A stretch of DNA of 64,000 nucleotides from Kalaharituber pfeilii (GCA_015179045.1 WHUZ01000016.1:496001-560000), one strand, 5' to 3'. Positions 20,640 through 31,549 are shown, counted from the first letter of the stretch. The notes: generated by a model from the letters alone, not told the origin. Made by a program: numbers and translations.

Positions 20640-23048
20640 TGATTGCCTTAGTTAGGGCTTCTAGGTTTCTTGGTCCCTGCTTCGTTCCATTGTCTGCCAT
20701 GAGTAAGATTCTTTCCTGTGGGAAATTCTGGTCTAGGATAACTCATCGAACCGTGTTCGGGGCCTCCTGTCCTAGGTTTTAGTTGATTCTCCGCTTTTGG
20801 GACTCCATCTCCCAGTTGCCTTCTGCTGGGTATCCCCATTTTTCCTTCCAGTTGTTGGCATTGTATAATCTTGCTTGCCATAATTGGTTTTGGGGATTGG
20901 CTCACTTCGTGTGTCTGACTTTGGTGAGGTTTGTTTGTATTTCGGCTTCGTAGGGATATGCACGATATGCACCATTTCCTTTGAGTCGCCCTGTATTGTG
21001 GCGGCTGCTGCATAGGTTTTCTTGTCAGTCTCTATGGTCTTGTAGGGTCCGTCTCCAGGTGCAGAGATGGTTTTTTTCTTGGGTCTGTGTCTTCTCCGGC
21101 TCCTCTGGTGTTGTTCTCTCCTTGGGTGGCGCTGCTGGAGATTCCTGTTTGCCCTTCAGTGGTGTCTTGCCCTTGGAGTCTTGGTGATGGGCTTCTTGTC
21201 TGTTGCCTTTGGTGTATGTTTTACTCACGCCTTTGCTGTCCTTTCTTCTTTTGCTCTACACGGGTTCCCTACTAGTTTCGGTCCCCCCTTGGTCTCTTGT
21301 GGCATAGGAGGGGTTGCACCCGTGCTGGCGGGCATTGCGTCATGCATCTCCATGTCCTTTTCTTTTCTCTCTATCATTGTCGTGTGGGTGTGCTTGCTGT
21401 CTGTCAGCTTTGTATGGGAGTAAGTGACATCCTCTATTAGCTCTGCTCTTCCTATTGTTGCTGGTACCGAGCTGCTGCAGATTCTGGGGATTGCGTGTCG
21501 ACTGTCTGCCAGGCTTGTATAGGTGTAGTCTCTGTCCATCTGTGAACCACCTTCCTCTGTTGTGAGTTTGTCAGGGTTGAGAGCTAGTTGTTTGTTGCTT
21601 GTCTCTGCTGCCTGCTGGTTTCCCGATTTCCTCCCTTCGAAGTGGTTGCTTCTTCTTCTTGGTCGTGGGTTGGGGTCCGGCCACCGGGGCTTTAAGTCCT
21701 ATGAATTCTAGTTTCTCTATCTCTTTTCCCTATACCTCATTGATCTCCGGCTCAGGTACTAGAGGTTGCTGACTGTACAATCCATATTTGTCGTCATGGC
21801 TTCTGTCACGCAGTCTAGCCTTTCGTTCATCAAGGCCCTGAGTTCGTTGATTCTCTTCTCCACGGATCTCGTGAGACTGTTAATGATCGCCGATTTTGCT
21901 TGTTCGATTTGGGTCTCAGTGTGTGCTTTTACTTCGGCGGTGTATTGATCCATATTCGTGTTTAGTTCGTCTCGAGCTCTCCATTCCTAGTAGTCTCTTG
22001 TCATCCGTTCTGCCCAGACCCTTGTCTCTTTGTCTACTTGTGCCTTCCAGTTTGTTAGTCCAAATTTCTTTTCCAATGCTCTCAGGGCCTCTGCCGCTGA
22101 GGCTCCAATGTGCCTTGCCATCTCAGTTTTCATGCTTCCATTTTTGGCCTTGTTTTCCCATTCCCGTGTCTTGTTTACCGCTGCTCTGGCGGCCTCGATG
22201 AGGAATTGTTCCTCCTCCAGATCGTCCACTTTCCATATTTCTGGGTGGTCTGGTAATGGGGGTCTTGTGCCGAGCTCCTAGGGTCGTCTTGGGGGGAGGT
22301 GGTGTGTACCCTTCACTGTCGCGGGGGACGTAGTGGGTCACCGGTAGCTCGGTTTCTTGGGTGCGTACGACGTGAATCACTGTTTTCGTAGATGAGTCGC
22401 TTTTGTTCCCGTCTTCTGGGTCCGAGGTGGGCGTGAAACTTCGTTGGAATCCGGCACGAATCCTCCTGACTCCGCGGTGTCTGGGATCTATTGTTCTATG
22501 CTGAATTGCTTGACTACTATTGTTTCTTCGATCTGGTCCTCTGGGGAGAGAGGGTCCATAGCATCGCTCTTTTCGATGAAGGCAATGATTTTGGGCATTG
22601 TAACTCGTCCTTCTTGTATGTCTTCTAGTGTGATGTTCCTGACTGGGCCCTCATATTCGGTTGCCGTTGGGAACTTTCCCTGCCCTACCGCCCAAGTTGT
22701 GGCGTCTTCTAGTCTCCTGGCTTCCTCGGGTTCATTTGCTCGTGTATGTCTGATGATGTCTTGAAACTTATGGAGGGTCCACTGTTGGTCCTTCTGGATT
22801 AAAGTGATGTTCTCCCGGGATTTCCAGTTCTGAATGTAGTGAAATTCTATGTTGTTTACTTTGGGTCTTGGCTTTCTCTCATGTCGGGACATGCTCTTGA
22901 ACCGGCACGGGTCTATCCGGGACTCGGTGCGGCCTCTTTTGGCTTTGCCGGCCATTGCGGTGGTGAGTTGCCGGTGATTTGTCTGGTCGTTGTACGGTGC
23001 TATTGGTAGTTGGCCTGGATGTACGTAGAGGTGGCGTCCGGGTGGCAA
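20640..23048 (-). pseudogene. LINE-A2 ORF1 region
   Basis: The first 186 codons (23048-22488) are open and contain FHYIQNWKSRENITLIQKDQ, then EYEGPVRNITLEDIQEGRVT. Downstream pieces in shifting frames (22380-21759) are Ala/Glu/Lys-rich with helix-like sequence (ARAAVNKTREWENKAKNGSM and ALMNERLDCVTEAMT). These resemble the coiled-coil part of a LINE ORF1, but stops break them. The protein does not resemble the ORF1 at 47.2 kb, so the two elements share UTRs but not this gene. Nucleic-acid chaperone or RNP function is inferred from position only. Confidence 0.6.
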
Positions 23049-23535
23049 GTGGTGTGTGTGGTTCGTGCTGGGGATGTGGCCTGTCGTTCTTTGTAGATGT
23101 GATATGTGATCAGTCTAAAATGGCCTATATGTGACCCGTCCTCGTTATTGGGCTGATGGGCAGGTCGTTTTGGCTCCTAAGAGCGAGGCGTTTTCTTTGG
23201 TCCACGTTCTATTGCTGGGGGTGCGTATTTTCGTGGTGTGTGAGGCCTCTGATAGGGTCTCGAGGTGCCCCCGCCGTCGAGGTGACTGTGCGAGCTGAAG
23301 GTGAGTTGGGGAGGTTGATGGAGGTTCTGGGGTACGTTCCAAGAGCGTTGATGGCTGTTTCCTTGGGGGAAGGTGTCTGAATGATCGTTTCTTGTCAGTA
23401 TTTGGGGGTCCCCGCGACCGTCGGGCTGAGGGGCATCGCTTGTAGTTGTCTGCTTGTCGCTGGCTATCCTGTAGGTAGAGATACGGCCTCGGTCAGGTGA
23501 TGTTGGACGTGGCCCAAGGAGGTTGTAGAGGTGTG
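23049..23535 (-). promoter_or_regulatory. LINE-A 5' UTR / internal promoter region
   Basis: GC-rich leader shared, nearly base for base over about 280 bp, with 48360-48640 upstream of the ORF1-only element. Shared blocks include GACTGTGCGAGCTGA, GTCTGAATGATCGTTTCTTG and GTAGTTGTCTGCTTGTCGCT. Autonomous LINEs carry an internal promoter here. I cannot point to specific sites. Confidence 0.55.
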
Positions 23536-24874
23536 GGAGTGATATTCGACTCGATCCTCGAGTTTGACTTTCATTGGAAAGCCAGAATTGAGAAAGAAAG
23601 TTAACGGGGGCGATAATGGGCGTAGGCACGGGACAGTGGGGCATGAGCCCGAGGAGCTAGCGACAACTATACAGGAGGATGATTAGTGCAGTCATGATGT
23701 GGGGGGTGGAGATCGGATGGAGGGGGCAGAAGGAATGGAGAAAAGAGATGGACAAAATCCAGTACCAGGTACTGAGAAAAGCCATAGGGGCAGTCCACGG
23801 GGCAGCGAAACAGAAAGTAAACTGGATTGTCGGAGTGGAGTACGCAGAGACGACTCTAGATGCCGCGCAGGCGAGGTTTGTGGCTAGGAGCATGAGGGAC
23901 CCCAGGGGATGCGGTGATATTTGGACAGCAGACTTCCGGGGGGAAGGAGAGGAGGAGGAGAGGGGCAGAGACTGGAGTGACTGGGATATGAGCTGGGCGA
24001 CAAAGAAAGGGGATGGGTTGGAGTCGGTTGCTGGGAGAATGCAGAGTCTGGTCAGCTTCGTCATGCCAGAGGGAGTGGACAAATTGTCATGGGGAGGGGA
24101 GTGCGGGAAAGTAGAAGTAGAGGAGGTGCAGAGAGAAGGATGCAAAGGGGGAGGGGCAGAGGAGCGGGAAGCATCCATCTTCTGGGCTACACAAGGGGCA
24201 GGAGCGGTCTTCACTGATGGTAGTATGAACGAGAAGGGAAGAGTTGGAGGGGCTACTGGAAATGGGACGGCGGAGGAGGGGAAGAAATGGGGACAGGCGT
24301 GACCGTGTGGGGACGGAGAGATAAAGGGCCGGGGATGAGAAAGGGGGTAGAACAAGCAATCCCGGCACGGGCTCAGTGATGGTGATGAGGTGGGGCAGAA
24401 GGGCAGCCACTGCGTTCACCAGGATGAGGACAGGGAAGGGGATGAGGAAGGAATGGGACATCCAAATAGGAAAGGCGGAGGAAGGGAGTAGCTGCGAGTG
24501 CGGCCAAAGGACCACCTGGCTTTTAGGTGTGATGTGGTAGACTACCCGGAAGGGTGGGAGAAGTGGGAGGACGCGAACGCGAAGAAGTGGGTGGAGACGC
24601 AACAGAATGGGGAGACGGTGGATGTGTTGGACTTCTTTAGGTCACCGAGGTGCTGAGAGGGGAGGGGACGAGTTTTCGTTTGTTTGAAAGTGACGGCGGA
24701 GGCAATTTCAATGCCCCGTGGAGGTGGGGCGGGGAGGGGCCGAGTTTTTCGTTTGTAGAGGTGGCGGCGCAAGGGGTAGTTAGTCAAGCCTGCCTCCGGG
24801 CTTTGAGGGTTTAGACCCAGGGGCCCTGCCATGGCGAACAGCCGCATGCGGGATCACGTGACAAAAAAAAAAAT

Positions 24875-25272
24875 TCCGGCGGTACGGGGTGATCCAGGAT
24901 GAGCTGAACTTGACATGTATAGCCGGCCTCACCTGACGGTGCGAGACCATGAAGAATGAGCTGAATTTGACAGTATGGCAGGCACGACCAGACGGTAGGA
25001 GATCATACAGAATGAGCTGACTTTGACTCTTTGGCAGGCCCTATCCGACAGCAGAAGAGCAGGCAGAATGAGCTGAACTTGACAGCTTTGGCAGGCCCTA
25101 TTCGACGGCATTAGATGAGTCAGAATGAGTTGACTTTCACATGAATTGCAGGCCTGACCTGACGGTACGAGATGATACAGAATGCGCTGAATTTGATAGA
25201 TGTGGCAGCTCCGACACGCCAGTGTGAGATGAGGTGGAATGAGCTCAATTTGACAGGTATGGCAGATCCGAC
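24875..25272. repeat. ~60-bp satellite array
   Basis: About six units with the core AGAATGAGCTGAATTTGACA followed by a GGCAGGCC..GACC..ACGG segment. The units are diverged and alternate in small indels. It is the same family as 27046-27231, 27810-27965 and, in reverse orientation, 30110-31130. The copia LTR interrupts it at 25273. Confidence 0.85.
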
Positions 25273-25831
25273 TGTCTGAACGTCGACCCTGAATTCCGGA
25301 TTCGCACTTAGAATAAGGAGGGCTTCGTCACGTAGGAAAAACAAGAAAGAGCTTCTGAAGGAATAAAGAAGATCTGTACCGTTAGGTCCGTACCGTTGGG
25401 TCCAATAAGTCTAATTGATTAAAGAGATGCAGAATCAAACAGGATTATATACATAATGAGCATTGCATGACGTGACTGCAGAACCATGACTAGACAGGCA
25501 GGTGTAACATATCAGGCAGGTGCGGAAGTAACGGAATGCATGGCTTGCAACTAAGCGCTGTGGCGTGAAGTTGGTGCTGTGGCGTTATTGCATGATTCAG
25601 ACACATAATAGCAACGGAGTGTAGATCATGTGTATGCTAAATGAAAGAACAGAACAGCAACCAATAAACAGATGAAACAGCAGTCAGAAGGAACTATCTA
25701 TTAGTAACAGTAATAGGAAAGAACGTATCCATTAGTAACAGTAACAGAAAAGAACATATCTATTAGTAACAGCAATATACGGGTAGCGGATGTTGATAGA
25801 TAGCACGGGTTGCGGATGTCATGTTTCGACA
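25273..25831 (-). mobile_element. Copia-type 3' LTR
   Basis: On the minus strand a purine run GAGAGAGAG is followed by TGTCGAAACATGAC, and the segment ends TTCAGACA at 25273 (TGTC...GACA). It lies directly after the stop of a copia pol gene. It contains a TATATAA motif in the minus sense near 25450. Size 559 bp. No second LTR lies in the window. Bounds rest on motif position, not on an alignment. Confidence 0.65.
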
Positions 25832-25838
25832 CTCTCTC

Positions 25839-26823
25839 TCAGACGGCACACCCGAAGTGTTGAGAGAACTTGGAGTGCTTGATATGCTCGAGAGGCTTCG
25901 TAAAGAGGTCAGCAGGATTGTCGTCAGAGGAAATGTATTCCATATCAAACAGCTTTCGTATGAGGGCTTTGCGCGTGAAGTGGTAGTAGATATCTATATG
26001 TTTGGACCTTTGAGAGATTTGCAGTTTGTTGGAAAGGTCAATAGTGGATGTATTGTCAGAGTGTAGGAGGATAGGGACTTCTAGCTTGAGTTCTTGAAAT
26101 CCGTGCAGGTACCAGATTGCTTGTCTAGCAGCAACAGAAAGAGCCATGTATTCAGCTTCAGTAGTAGAAACTGATACTGAATTCTGTTTCTTGGACACCC
26201 AGGAAATCAAGCAGCCACCAAGTAAGAAACTGTAGCCTAACCATGAACGATGAGTATCCGAACAGTTTCTATAACCAGAATCAGCGAATCCAACAAGAGA
26301 TAAAGAACCAGAACGCGGATAGTGAAGTGCCACATGATGAGTACCAGAAAGATAGCGAAATACTCTTTTAACAGCCTGATGATGTGCCTCAAGAGGATGA
26401 GAGCAGTACTGAGAGAGTAAAGAGACAGCATGTGCGAGATCAGGGCAAGTACCAGTAACCAAATACATGAGAGAGCCAATCATTTGTTGATAAAGATTGG
26501 TGTTGACAGCAGGCTCCTCTTCAGGGTAACACTTGTTAAGTTTACCTTTTGGATCGAGGGGAGTGGAAACTGGACGTGAGTTTTCTATGCCGAAACAACA
26601 TAGTATTTGATCAATGTATTGGGACTGATTGAGCTTGATGCTCTCTCTATTTTGACAAATTTTGATACCTAGTAACCATTGCAAGAGACCTTTTACAGTC
26701 ACTTGGAAATGAGACTGAAGATGTGTAGTTAGGCGGTCTAAATCTGCCCTAGTTCCAACAATAGTTAAATCGTCCACATATACTACCAGAATGGTGCGAT
26801 GTGTAGCATTGAAGTAGAATTGT
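25839..26823 (-). pseudogene. Ty1/copia pol 3' part: RT end and RNase H
   Basis: An uninterrupted minus frame of about 325 codons encodes the RT active-site region VVYVDDLTIVG, then LQWLLGIKICQNRESIKLNQ, PLDPKGKLNKCYP and YQQMIGSLMYLVTGTCPDLA. RNase H contains VGFADSGYRNCSDTHRSWLG, the SVSTTEAEYMAL motif and HSDNTSTIDL. It stops at 25839 just before the LTR. Everything 5' of the YVDD region (gag, protease, integrase, first half of RT) is missing. At 26824 the frame runs directly into a 12-bp satellite, which keeps it open to 27275 and makes a chimeric 478-codon frame. Confidence 0.9.
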
Positions 26824-26828
26824 ATGGC

Positions 26829-27045
26829 CGGCCTGAGCCATTTCAGTAGCCATTTCGGTAGCAATTTCAGCAGCCATTTCAGCAGCAGTTTCAGCAGCCA
26901 TTTCAGTAGCCATTTCAGTAGCCATTTCAGCGGCCATTTCAGGTGCCATTCCATCAGCCATTTCGGTAGCCGTTTCAGTAGCCATTTCACCAGCCATTTC
27001 GGCAGCAATTTCAGCAGCCATTTCGGTAGCCATTTCGGCACGAGA
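26829..27045. repeat. 12-bp tandem array (GCCATTTCAGTA)
   Basis: About eighteen copies of a unit near GCCATTTCAGYA. It is fused in frame to the copia relic and, at the other end, borders ~60-bp satellite. The same unit recurs at 27966-28245. Encoded peptides (KWLLKWLLK or AEMATEMAAEM) are by-products of the period. Confidence 0.9.
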
Positions 27046-27231
27046 TACGTAGTGGCAGTTCCGACCCGAGGGCACGAGATGAGGTGCAATGAACTGAATT
27101 TGACAGGAAGAGGAGGTATGGCCCGACGGCGAGAGATGAGGTGAATTTGACACATATGGCTGGCCCGATCCGACGGCACGGGGTGATGCAGGATGAGCTG
27201 AATTTGATAGATGTGGCACCCGACATGCCAG
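27046..27231. repeat. ~60-bp satellite units
   Basis: Three units with GAATTTGACAG and GGC..GCCCGAYCCGACGGCA blocks. It is interrupted at 27245 by a LINE-A copy and continues at 27810. Confidence 0.8.
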
Positions 27232-27244
27232 CGTGAGATAAGGT

Positions 27245-27809
27245 TTTTTTTTTTTTTTTTTTTTTTATATATCATTACTCGCGTGCCGCCTGATAGGCTA
27301 TGGCGAGGTCTTCTTAATTACGTACATGAAAATAAGAGTGAAATAAAATAAACTAAGGTATTAGTCTTGTCCTGCCCACTCCAATACCTCCGCGATGTTT
27401 ATCCCCTTCTCCGGTTGTCTCAGTCCTCCCGCTCCGTCTTTTAACTTTCCTCTCCATGTCTGGCATGCACTGGCTATGTGTGCGAAGTTCTCCGGGGCAT
27501 TTCCGCACCATCTGCATTCCGGTGAATCTGCCTTGCCTATGCTGTATCTCCATTCCTTAAGCCCCTTATTTCCGAGGATGCCGGCCAGTGTTGGGATCCT
27601 TCTGCGGTTGTCGATTTGCTGAAGTGGTCGGTATGACAGTCGTAGGCGGTTTCTTTCGTCGGCTCTGAGTGCTTTGGCTTCTTGACGGATCCCGGCCTCT
27701 GTTGCTATATCCTCTTCGCACTGTAGTGCGGTGCCTATCTTTGCGGCCTTGTCCGCCTCGGTGTTGCCTTTGACCCCTTTGTGTGCCTTGACCCAGATTA
27801 CCGCGAGGT
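27245..27809 (-). mobile_element. LINE-A copy, 565 bp, with 13-bp target duplication
   Basis: Poly(A) tail and hairpin with inner stem GCCT-ATC-AGGC. About 150 codons of the ORF2 C-terminus precede them on the minus strand (VKAHKGVKGNTEADKAAKIG, then CRWCGNAPENFAHIASAC). It is flanked by CGTGAGATAAGGT at 27232-27244 and 27810-27822 and inserted in satellite DNA. 5'-truncated in RNase H. Confidence 0.92.
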
Positions 27810-27965
27810 CGTGAGATAAGGTGGAGTGAGCTCAATTTGACAGGTATGGCAGATCCGACCTGCCGGCGTGAGATGAGGTAGAAGCAGATGAATTTGACAG
27901 GTATAGCAGGTACGGCCCAACGGCGTGAGATGAGGTGAAGTTGACAGGTATGGCCGGCCTGACCC
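27810..27965. repeat. ~60-bp satellite, continuation
   Basis: Two to three units with AATTTGACAGGTATGGCAG. It is contiguous with the array left of the LINE once the insertion is removed. Confidence 0.8.
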
Positions 27966-28245
27966 GAGGCACTCAGTAGCCATTTCAGCAGCCATTTCGA
28001 CAGCCATTTCGGCAGCAATTTCAGTAGCCATTAAAGTAACTATTGCAGTGGCCATTTCAGCTGTCATTTCATCAGCTCTTTCGGTAGCCATTTCAGTAAC
28101 CCTTTCAGTAGCCATTTCAGTGGCTATTTCAACAGCCATTTCAGTAGCTGTTGCGGCAGCCATTTCAGCAGCCTGTTCAGCAGCCCTTTCGGTAGCCCTT
28201 TTGGTAGCCGTTTTGGCAGCCATTGCAGCAGCCATTTTGGTAGCC
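27966..28245. repeat. 12-bp tandem array (second block)
   Basis: About 23 degenerate units of GCCATTTCAGYA type, reading AEMATEMA-like peptides on the minus strand. Confidence 0.9.
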
Positions 28246-28620
28246 GACAGTTGTTCTGAGCCGACGTCGGGTCTTGGCATTTTGACCGAATTGGGACGAA
28301 AAACACTGGGCAGCTTGTAATCAACCCATACAAACCCATACACTCCTCAGCAAGCTGAGTTCGCTCCTGGGCAAAGTTATCACATTCCCGAACCTCACGG
28401 AGTGCAGGTGCATCAGCAAGAAAATTGTTCACGTCCCAAGGCATTATATGCATCAGACGCTAATGCAACGGGACGTCAACCGCTTTACACAGTGACATAC
28501 CCTTTTCACTTGCAGGGTCTGGATGCCACTTTGAGTCGGCTCACCTCTGCAACGGGTGAGTATTTACTATTGCTTCCAGACTTTGGCTCATTTTCACTTA
28601 CATTCTCAACTGCAGCCTGA
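28246..28620 (-). pseudogene. Unidentified coding fragment beside the 12-bp array
   Basis: A minus frame reads WDVNNFLADAPALREVRECD, then NFAQERTQLAEECMGLYG. An alternative frame continues with FVWVDYKLPSVFRPNSVKMP. The composition is protein-like, so it may be an exon end of a host or mobile gene. Family not recognised, and the frame is soon absorbed by the satellite. Confidence 0.35.
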
Positions 28621-29575
28621 TATTTACTACGTTATCAACTACAGACTCATATACTCTACGTCTTCTATATAGTACTTAGATAAAAAGCTTTCGAGAATAA
28701 CTTGGGCCCCTTCTCTTATCATCCAATAGATTTCTATACTTTGTAGCTATGACCTCTACAAGTGGCTTCTGATCAGCACTTTTAGTAAAACTGTGCAAAT
28801 CTCTGTCAACTTGAGTAAGTCGTCCCATCAAACTAATCAAAATAAAGATAGCTTGACTTCTATGATATTTTCCTGAATGAAGAATAAATCTATCTTAAAA
28901 CTACCTCCTCACCTTCACCCCTTTACAACTCCGCAACTTGACAATGCAAAGGTAAGAGTCACTTTTATTCCATTGGCACTGCTATATTAATACTGAAAAA
29001 ATTATAGGTTATCGGGTTGTACTCTACTAAACTTGCTACTTGAGGAACTTGAATGCTATGGTGGATAGCCTAATAGGTAAGTGAGAATGCACTATACGAT
29101 TCAGTGAAGGGTTCAGCAAGCAATTCATTATGTGAGCTAACTAGCAGCTTAGCAGATGAGTTAGAAAGTTCAACAAACAAGATCAGCATGTAGTTCTACA
29201 AGCAATTCGGCAAGCGATTCGGTAGGGGATTCAGCAGGCACTTTAGCGGGGGATTCAGCAGGTCATTCAGTGGTCGATTCAGCAAGTGATTCAGCAAGTT
29301 GTAGTTGATGGGCGGGCAACTGGAAAGTTGGAAGTTCAAAAGAGATAGTGAGCGTAGTGGTGGGATTTTGGTTAGAGTGGTTGATTAGATAAAGTTGACA
29401 GATATAGTTGTTGTAAATATCACTGCAGCGGAGGGATGCGAGTATCCAGACCGGAATGTGATATCTAAGGATAGTAGAGACCAATTTTAAAGGTGCGGGT
29501 CTTGATAATACAGTGCTATCCTTCGGTGTTAAGTGTACACCTCTATCACTTTTTCTCCTCTTGATTTCACCCCCA
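28621..29575. other. Spacer with degenerate 12-15-bp repeats
   Basis: 28621-29100 holds no feature I can support. At 29110-29310 units such as GATTCAGCAAGC/GATTCGGCAAG repeat irregularly; they may be a decayed relative of the 12-bp satellite. 29310-29575 shows nothing. Confidence 0.4.
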
Positions 29576-29579
29576 CAGA

Positions 29580-29870
29580 GCGCATCACCCTAGGCGCGTC
29601 ACCCCCCTAGGTGCGTCACTTCCCTAGGTGCCCCACCCCCCCTAGCAGTTGTATGGACCCCTGAGCGAAGCGAGTGGGGTCCCTCAGTGAGCATGTATGC
29701 AAGCGGCTGAAAACGTATGTTCAAACTCATCAGAAAAAGTCCTCGCGGTCGGGAGCGTACAATTTACTACTCCGTGACAGCACTAATCCCGGTCGCGAGT
29801 GTCGCGTCAGCTCCCACCGCACGCTCTGCCCCCATTGCGAGCGTAGCGAGCGGGCATTCTCTAGTTATCA
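29580..29870. repeat. GC-rich short palindromic repeats
   Basis: CCTAGGNGCGTCAC-type units at 29590-29640 are followed by GGACCCC-TGAGCGAAGCGAGT-GGGGTCC (29653-29682). A second related hairpin, TGCCC-n-GCGAGCGTAGCGAGC-GGGCA, lies near 29830-29862. Stems with GAGCGNAGCGAG loops are unlike the rest of the window. Their origin is unclear. Confidence 0.6.
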
Positions 29871-30109
29871 AGTACAGACTAATACACCCAGTGCCCTCAA
29901 ATATGACCTCAATTAGCAGTCGGCTACTCGCGCCTACAGCGCTTATTGCACAAATTTGTTCTACCGTGCCATAATATCATGTTTGATAATCAATTGTTTA
30001 TTCATTAATAACTAACTATCCCGGACTATATACAGGTGCCCTTTTATCATTCCATCATTCCATGCCATCATCTGTCATGCTACTGCTCCCGCACGTTCTC
30101 ATCACCTTG

Positions 30110-31130
30110 CAGTGAGCTCATATTCCCTTATCGCATGCTGCGGCGAACTTGTCAAATTGCGCTGAATTCTACCACATCCCCCACGGTGGAAATGGGCCTG
30201 CAATACATGTAAATTGAGCTCATTCTGCCACAGCTCGCATCGTGGAAATAGACCTGGATAACCTGTTAAATTGAGGTCATTCTGCCACACTCGCGCAGTG
30301 GAAGTAGACCTGTAATACCTGTAAATTGAGCCTATTGTACCATATCTCGTGCCGTCGTGTAGCACCTGCCGTACCTCTCATATTCGACTCATTCTGCTAT
30401 ATCTCGCACAGTGGAAATAGCCCTGGATAACCTGTTACATTGAGCTCATTCTAGCATATCTCAAGAGGGACCTATCATACCTGTCAAATTCAGCTGATGT
30501 TGCCTCATCGCTTGCCGTCGAGACCTAGCATACCTATTAAATTGAACGCATTCTGCCGCCTCTCACGCTGTCAAAGGAGATGTGCCATACCTATTAAATT
30601 GAGCTCGTATTGCCTCATCGCACGCCGACGAGGGAGACCTGGCATACCTGTCATTCAGCTCATATTGCCACATCTCGTGCCATCATGTAGGACCTGACAA
30701 CGTGTTAAATTGAGCTCATTCTGCCACATCTCGTGCCGGCGAGTGGGACCTGCAATACCTATTAAATTGAGCTCATTTTGCTGTACCTCCCGCCATCGTA
30801 TAGGACCTTTCATACCTGTCAAAATTCAGCTCATTCTGCCGTATCTCGCGCCATCGTATAGGACCTTTCATACCTGTCAAATTCAGCTCATTCTGCCACA
30901 TCTCGCACCGTCGTATAGGGCCTCTCATACCTGTCAAATTCAGCTCATTCTGCCATATCTCGCACCGTCGTATAGGACCTGACATAGGTCAACTCGGCTC
31001 ATTCTGTCATATGTCACGCTGTCATATAGGACCTGTCATACCTATTAAATTCAGCTCATTCTGCCTCTCACACCGTTAAGGGAGGCCTTCCATACTTACC
31101 TGTTGAATTCAGCACTGTCGTAGCTGTAAA
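30110..31130. repeat. ~57-bp satellite array (long block)
   Basis: About 17 units of the pattern CCTGTCAAATTCAGCTCATT, CTGCCRTATCTCGCRCCGTC, GTATAGGACCTNTCATA, with better preserved units at 30790-30990. It is the reverse complement of the arrays at 24.9 and 27.1 kb. Short open frames in it are artefacts of the repeat. Confidence 0.92.
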
Positions 31131-31403
31131 GTTAAGCTCACTCTGCTGCATCTGCGGCATGGAAAGGGGTCTGTCTGTAGTACTTCTCAGGCCATCTACT
31201 TCTGCCGCACTTGTTGCATTTTTGGCATCAAAGAACATTCTGTTATTTTCAGCGTGTGGGCACATTGTGCAATTTCTTGCCACTGAGGTCTCCAGCTCAG
31301 GCCTCAGACCATGAGAGGTAGTCCCGGCAGTGTGGGTAATTCCGGCAGTGTTAACTGGCAACCTGGAAGCATACTGATCAACAGTTCATCATGCTCAGTC
31401 TGG

Positions 31404-31549
31404 TTGCATCATCCCATTGTGCTGACCGGTGTAACGTAACCGACGGCTGGAGTGGCCCCAAGCGACTGAGAAGACTGAGCATCATCCCATTGTGCTGACC
31501 GGTGTAACGTAACCGACGGCTGGAGTGGCCCCAAGCGACTGAGAAGTCT
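31404..31549. repeat. 73-bp tandem duplication, two nearly identical units
   Basis: Each unit starts GCATCATCCCATTGTGCTGA and includes CCGGTGTAACGTAACCGACG. The two copies differ by one base at the end (AAGACTGA/AAGTCTGA), so the duplication is recent. Confidence 0.92.

Larger units (their letters stand above)
17990..23535 (-). mobile_element. LINE-A copy A2: both ends present, reverse transcriptase core deleted
   Basis: A 5546-bp insert flanked by a perfect 12-bp duplication GGAGTGATATTC (17978-17989, 23536-23547). On the minus strand it has a 5' UTR shared with the ORF1-only element at 47-48 kb (23050-23530 resembles 48360-48640). An ORF1 region and part of the endonuclease follow, then an RNase H end and the standard 3' hairpin and poly(A). 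Compared with A1, the pre-RT linker (19340-19520) passes straight into the segment after the RT (19150-19280, SWQYTV). About 1.1-1.2 kb including YVDD is missing. Many stop codons interrupt the frames. Confidence 0.85.
17691..24874 (+). mobile_element. LINE-B copy, split by LINE-A copy A2
   Basis: The plus-strand LINE consists of 17691-17989 and 23548-24874. The first part encodes the end of the RT palm-thumb region (KDIVFSKGKRRRQ, then EVERVKWLGVI). The second continues with WHWKARIEK and QLYRRMISAVMMWGVEIGWR in the RT C-terminus. RNase H (VFTDGSMNEKGR) and a cysteine knuckle with frameshifts come next. The end is a LINE-B tail (AAGCCTGCCTCCGGGCTT, GGGT-TTAG-ACCC stem, GGATCACGTGAC, poly(A)). 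The two halves are separated by A2 with GGAGTGATATTC repeated. It is 5'-truncated near 17691. Confidence 0.88.

Noticed and set aside
28048..28343. Ala/Met/Glu-rich ORF as an alanine-rich structural protein
   Set aside because: Pure product of the 12-bp GCCATTTCAGYA array.
30790..30990. Regular ~57-bp units considered as a CRISPR-like array
   Set aside because: The whole unit is repeated; there are no unique spacers, and the context is eukaryotic.
30497..31361. Short frames in the ~57-bp satellite, at first sight a repeat protein family
   Set aside because: All six frames show the same periodicity and the units carry indels that shift frame.
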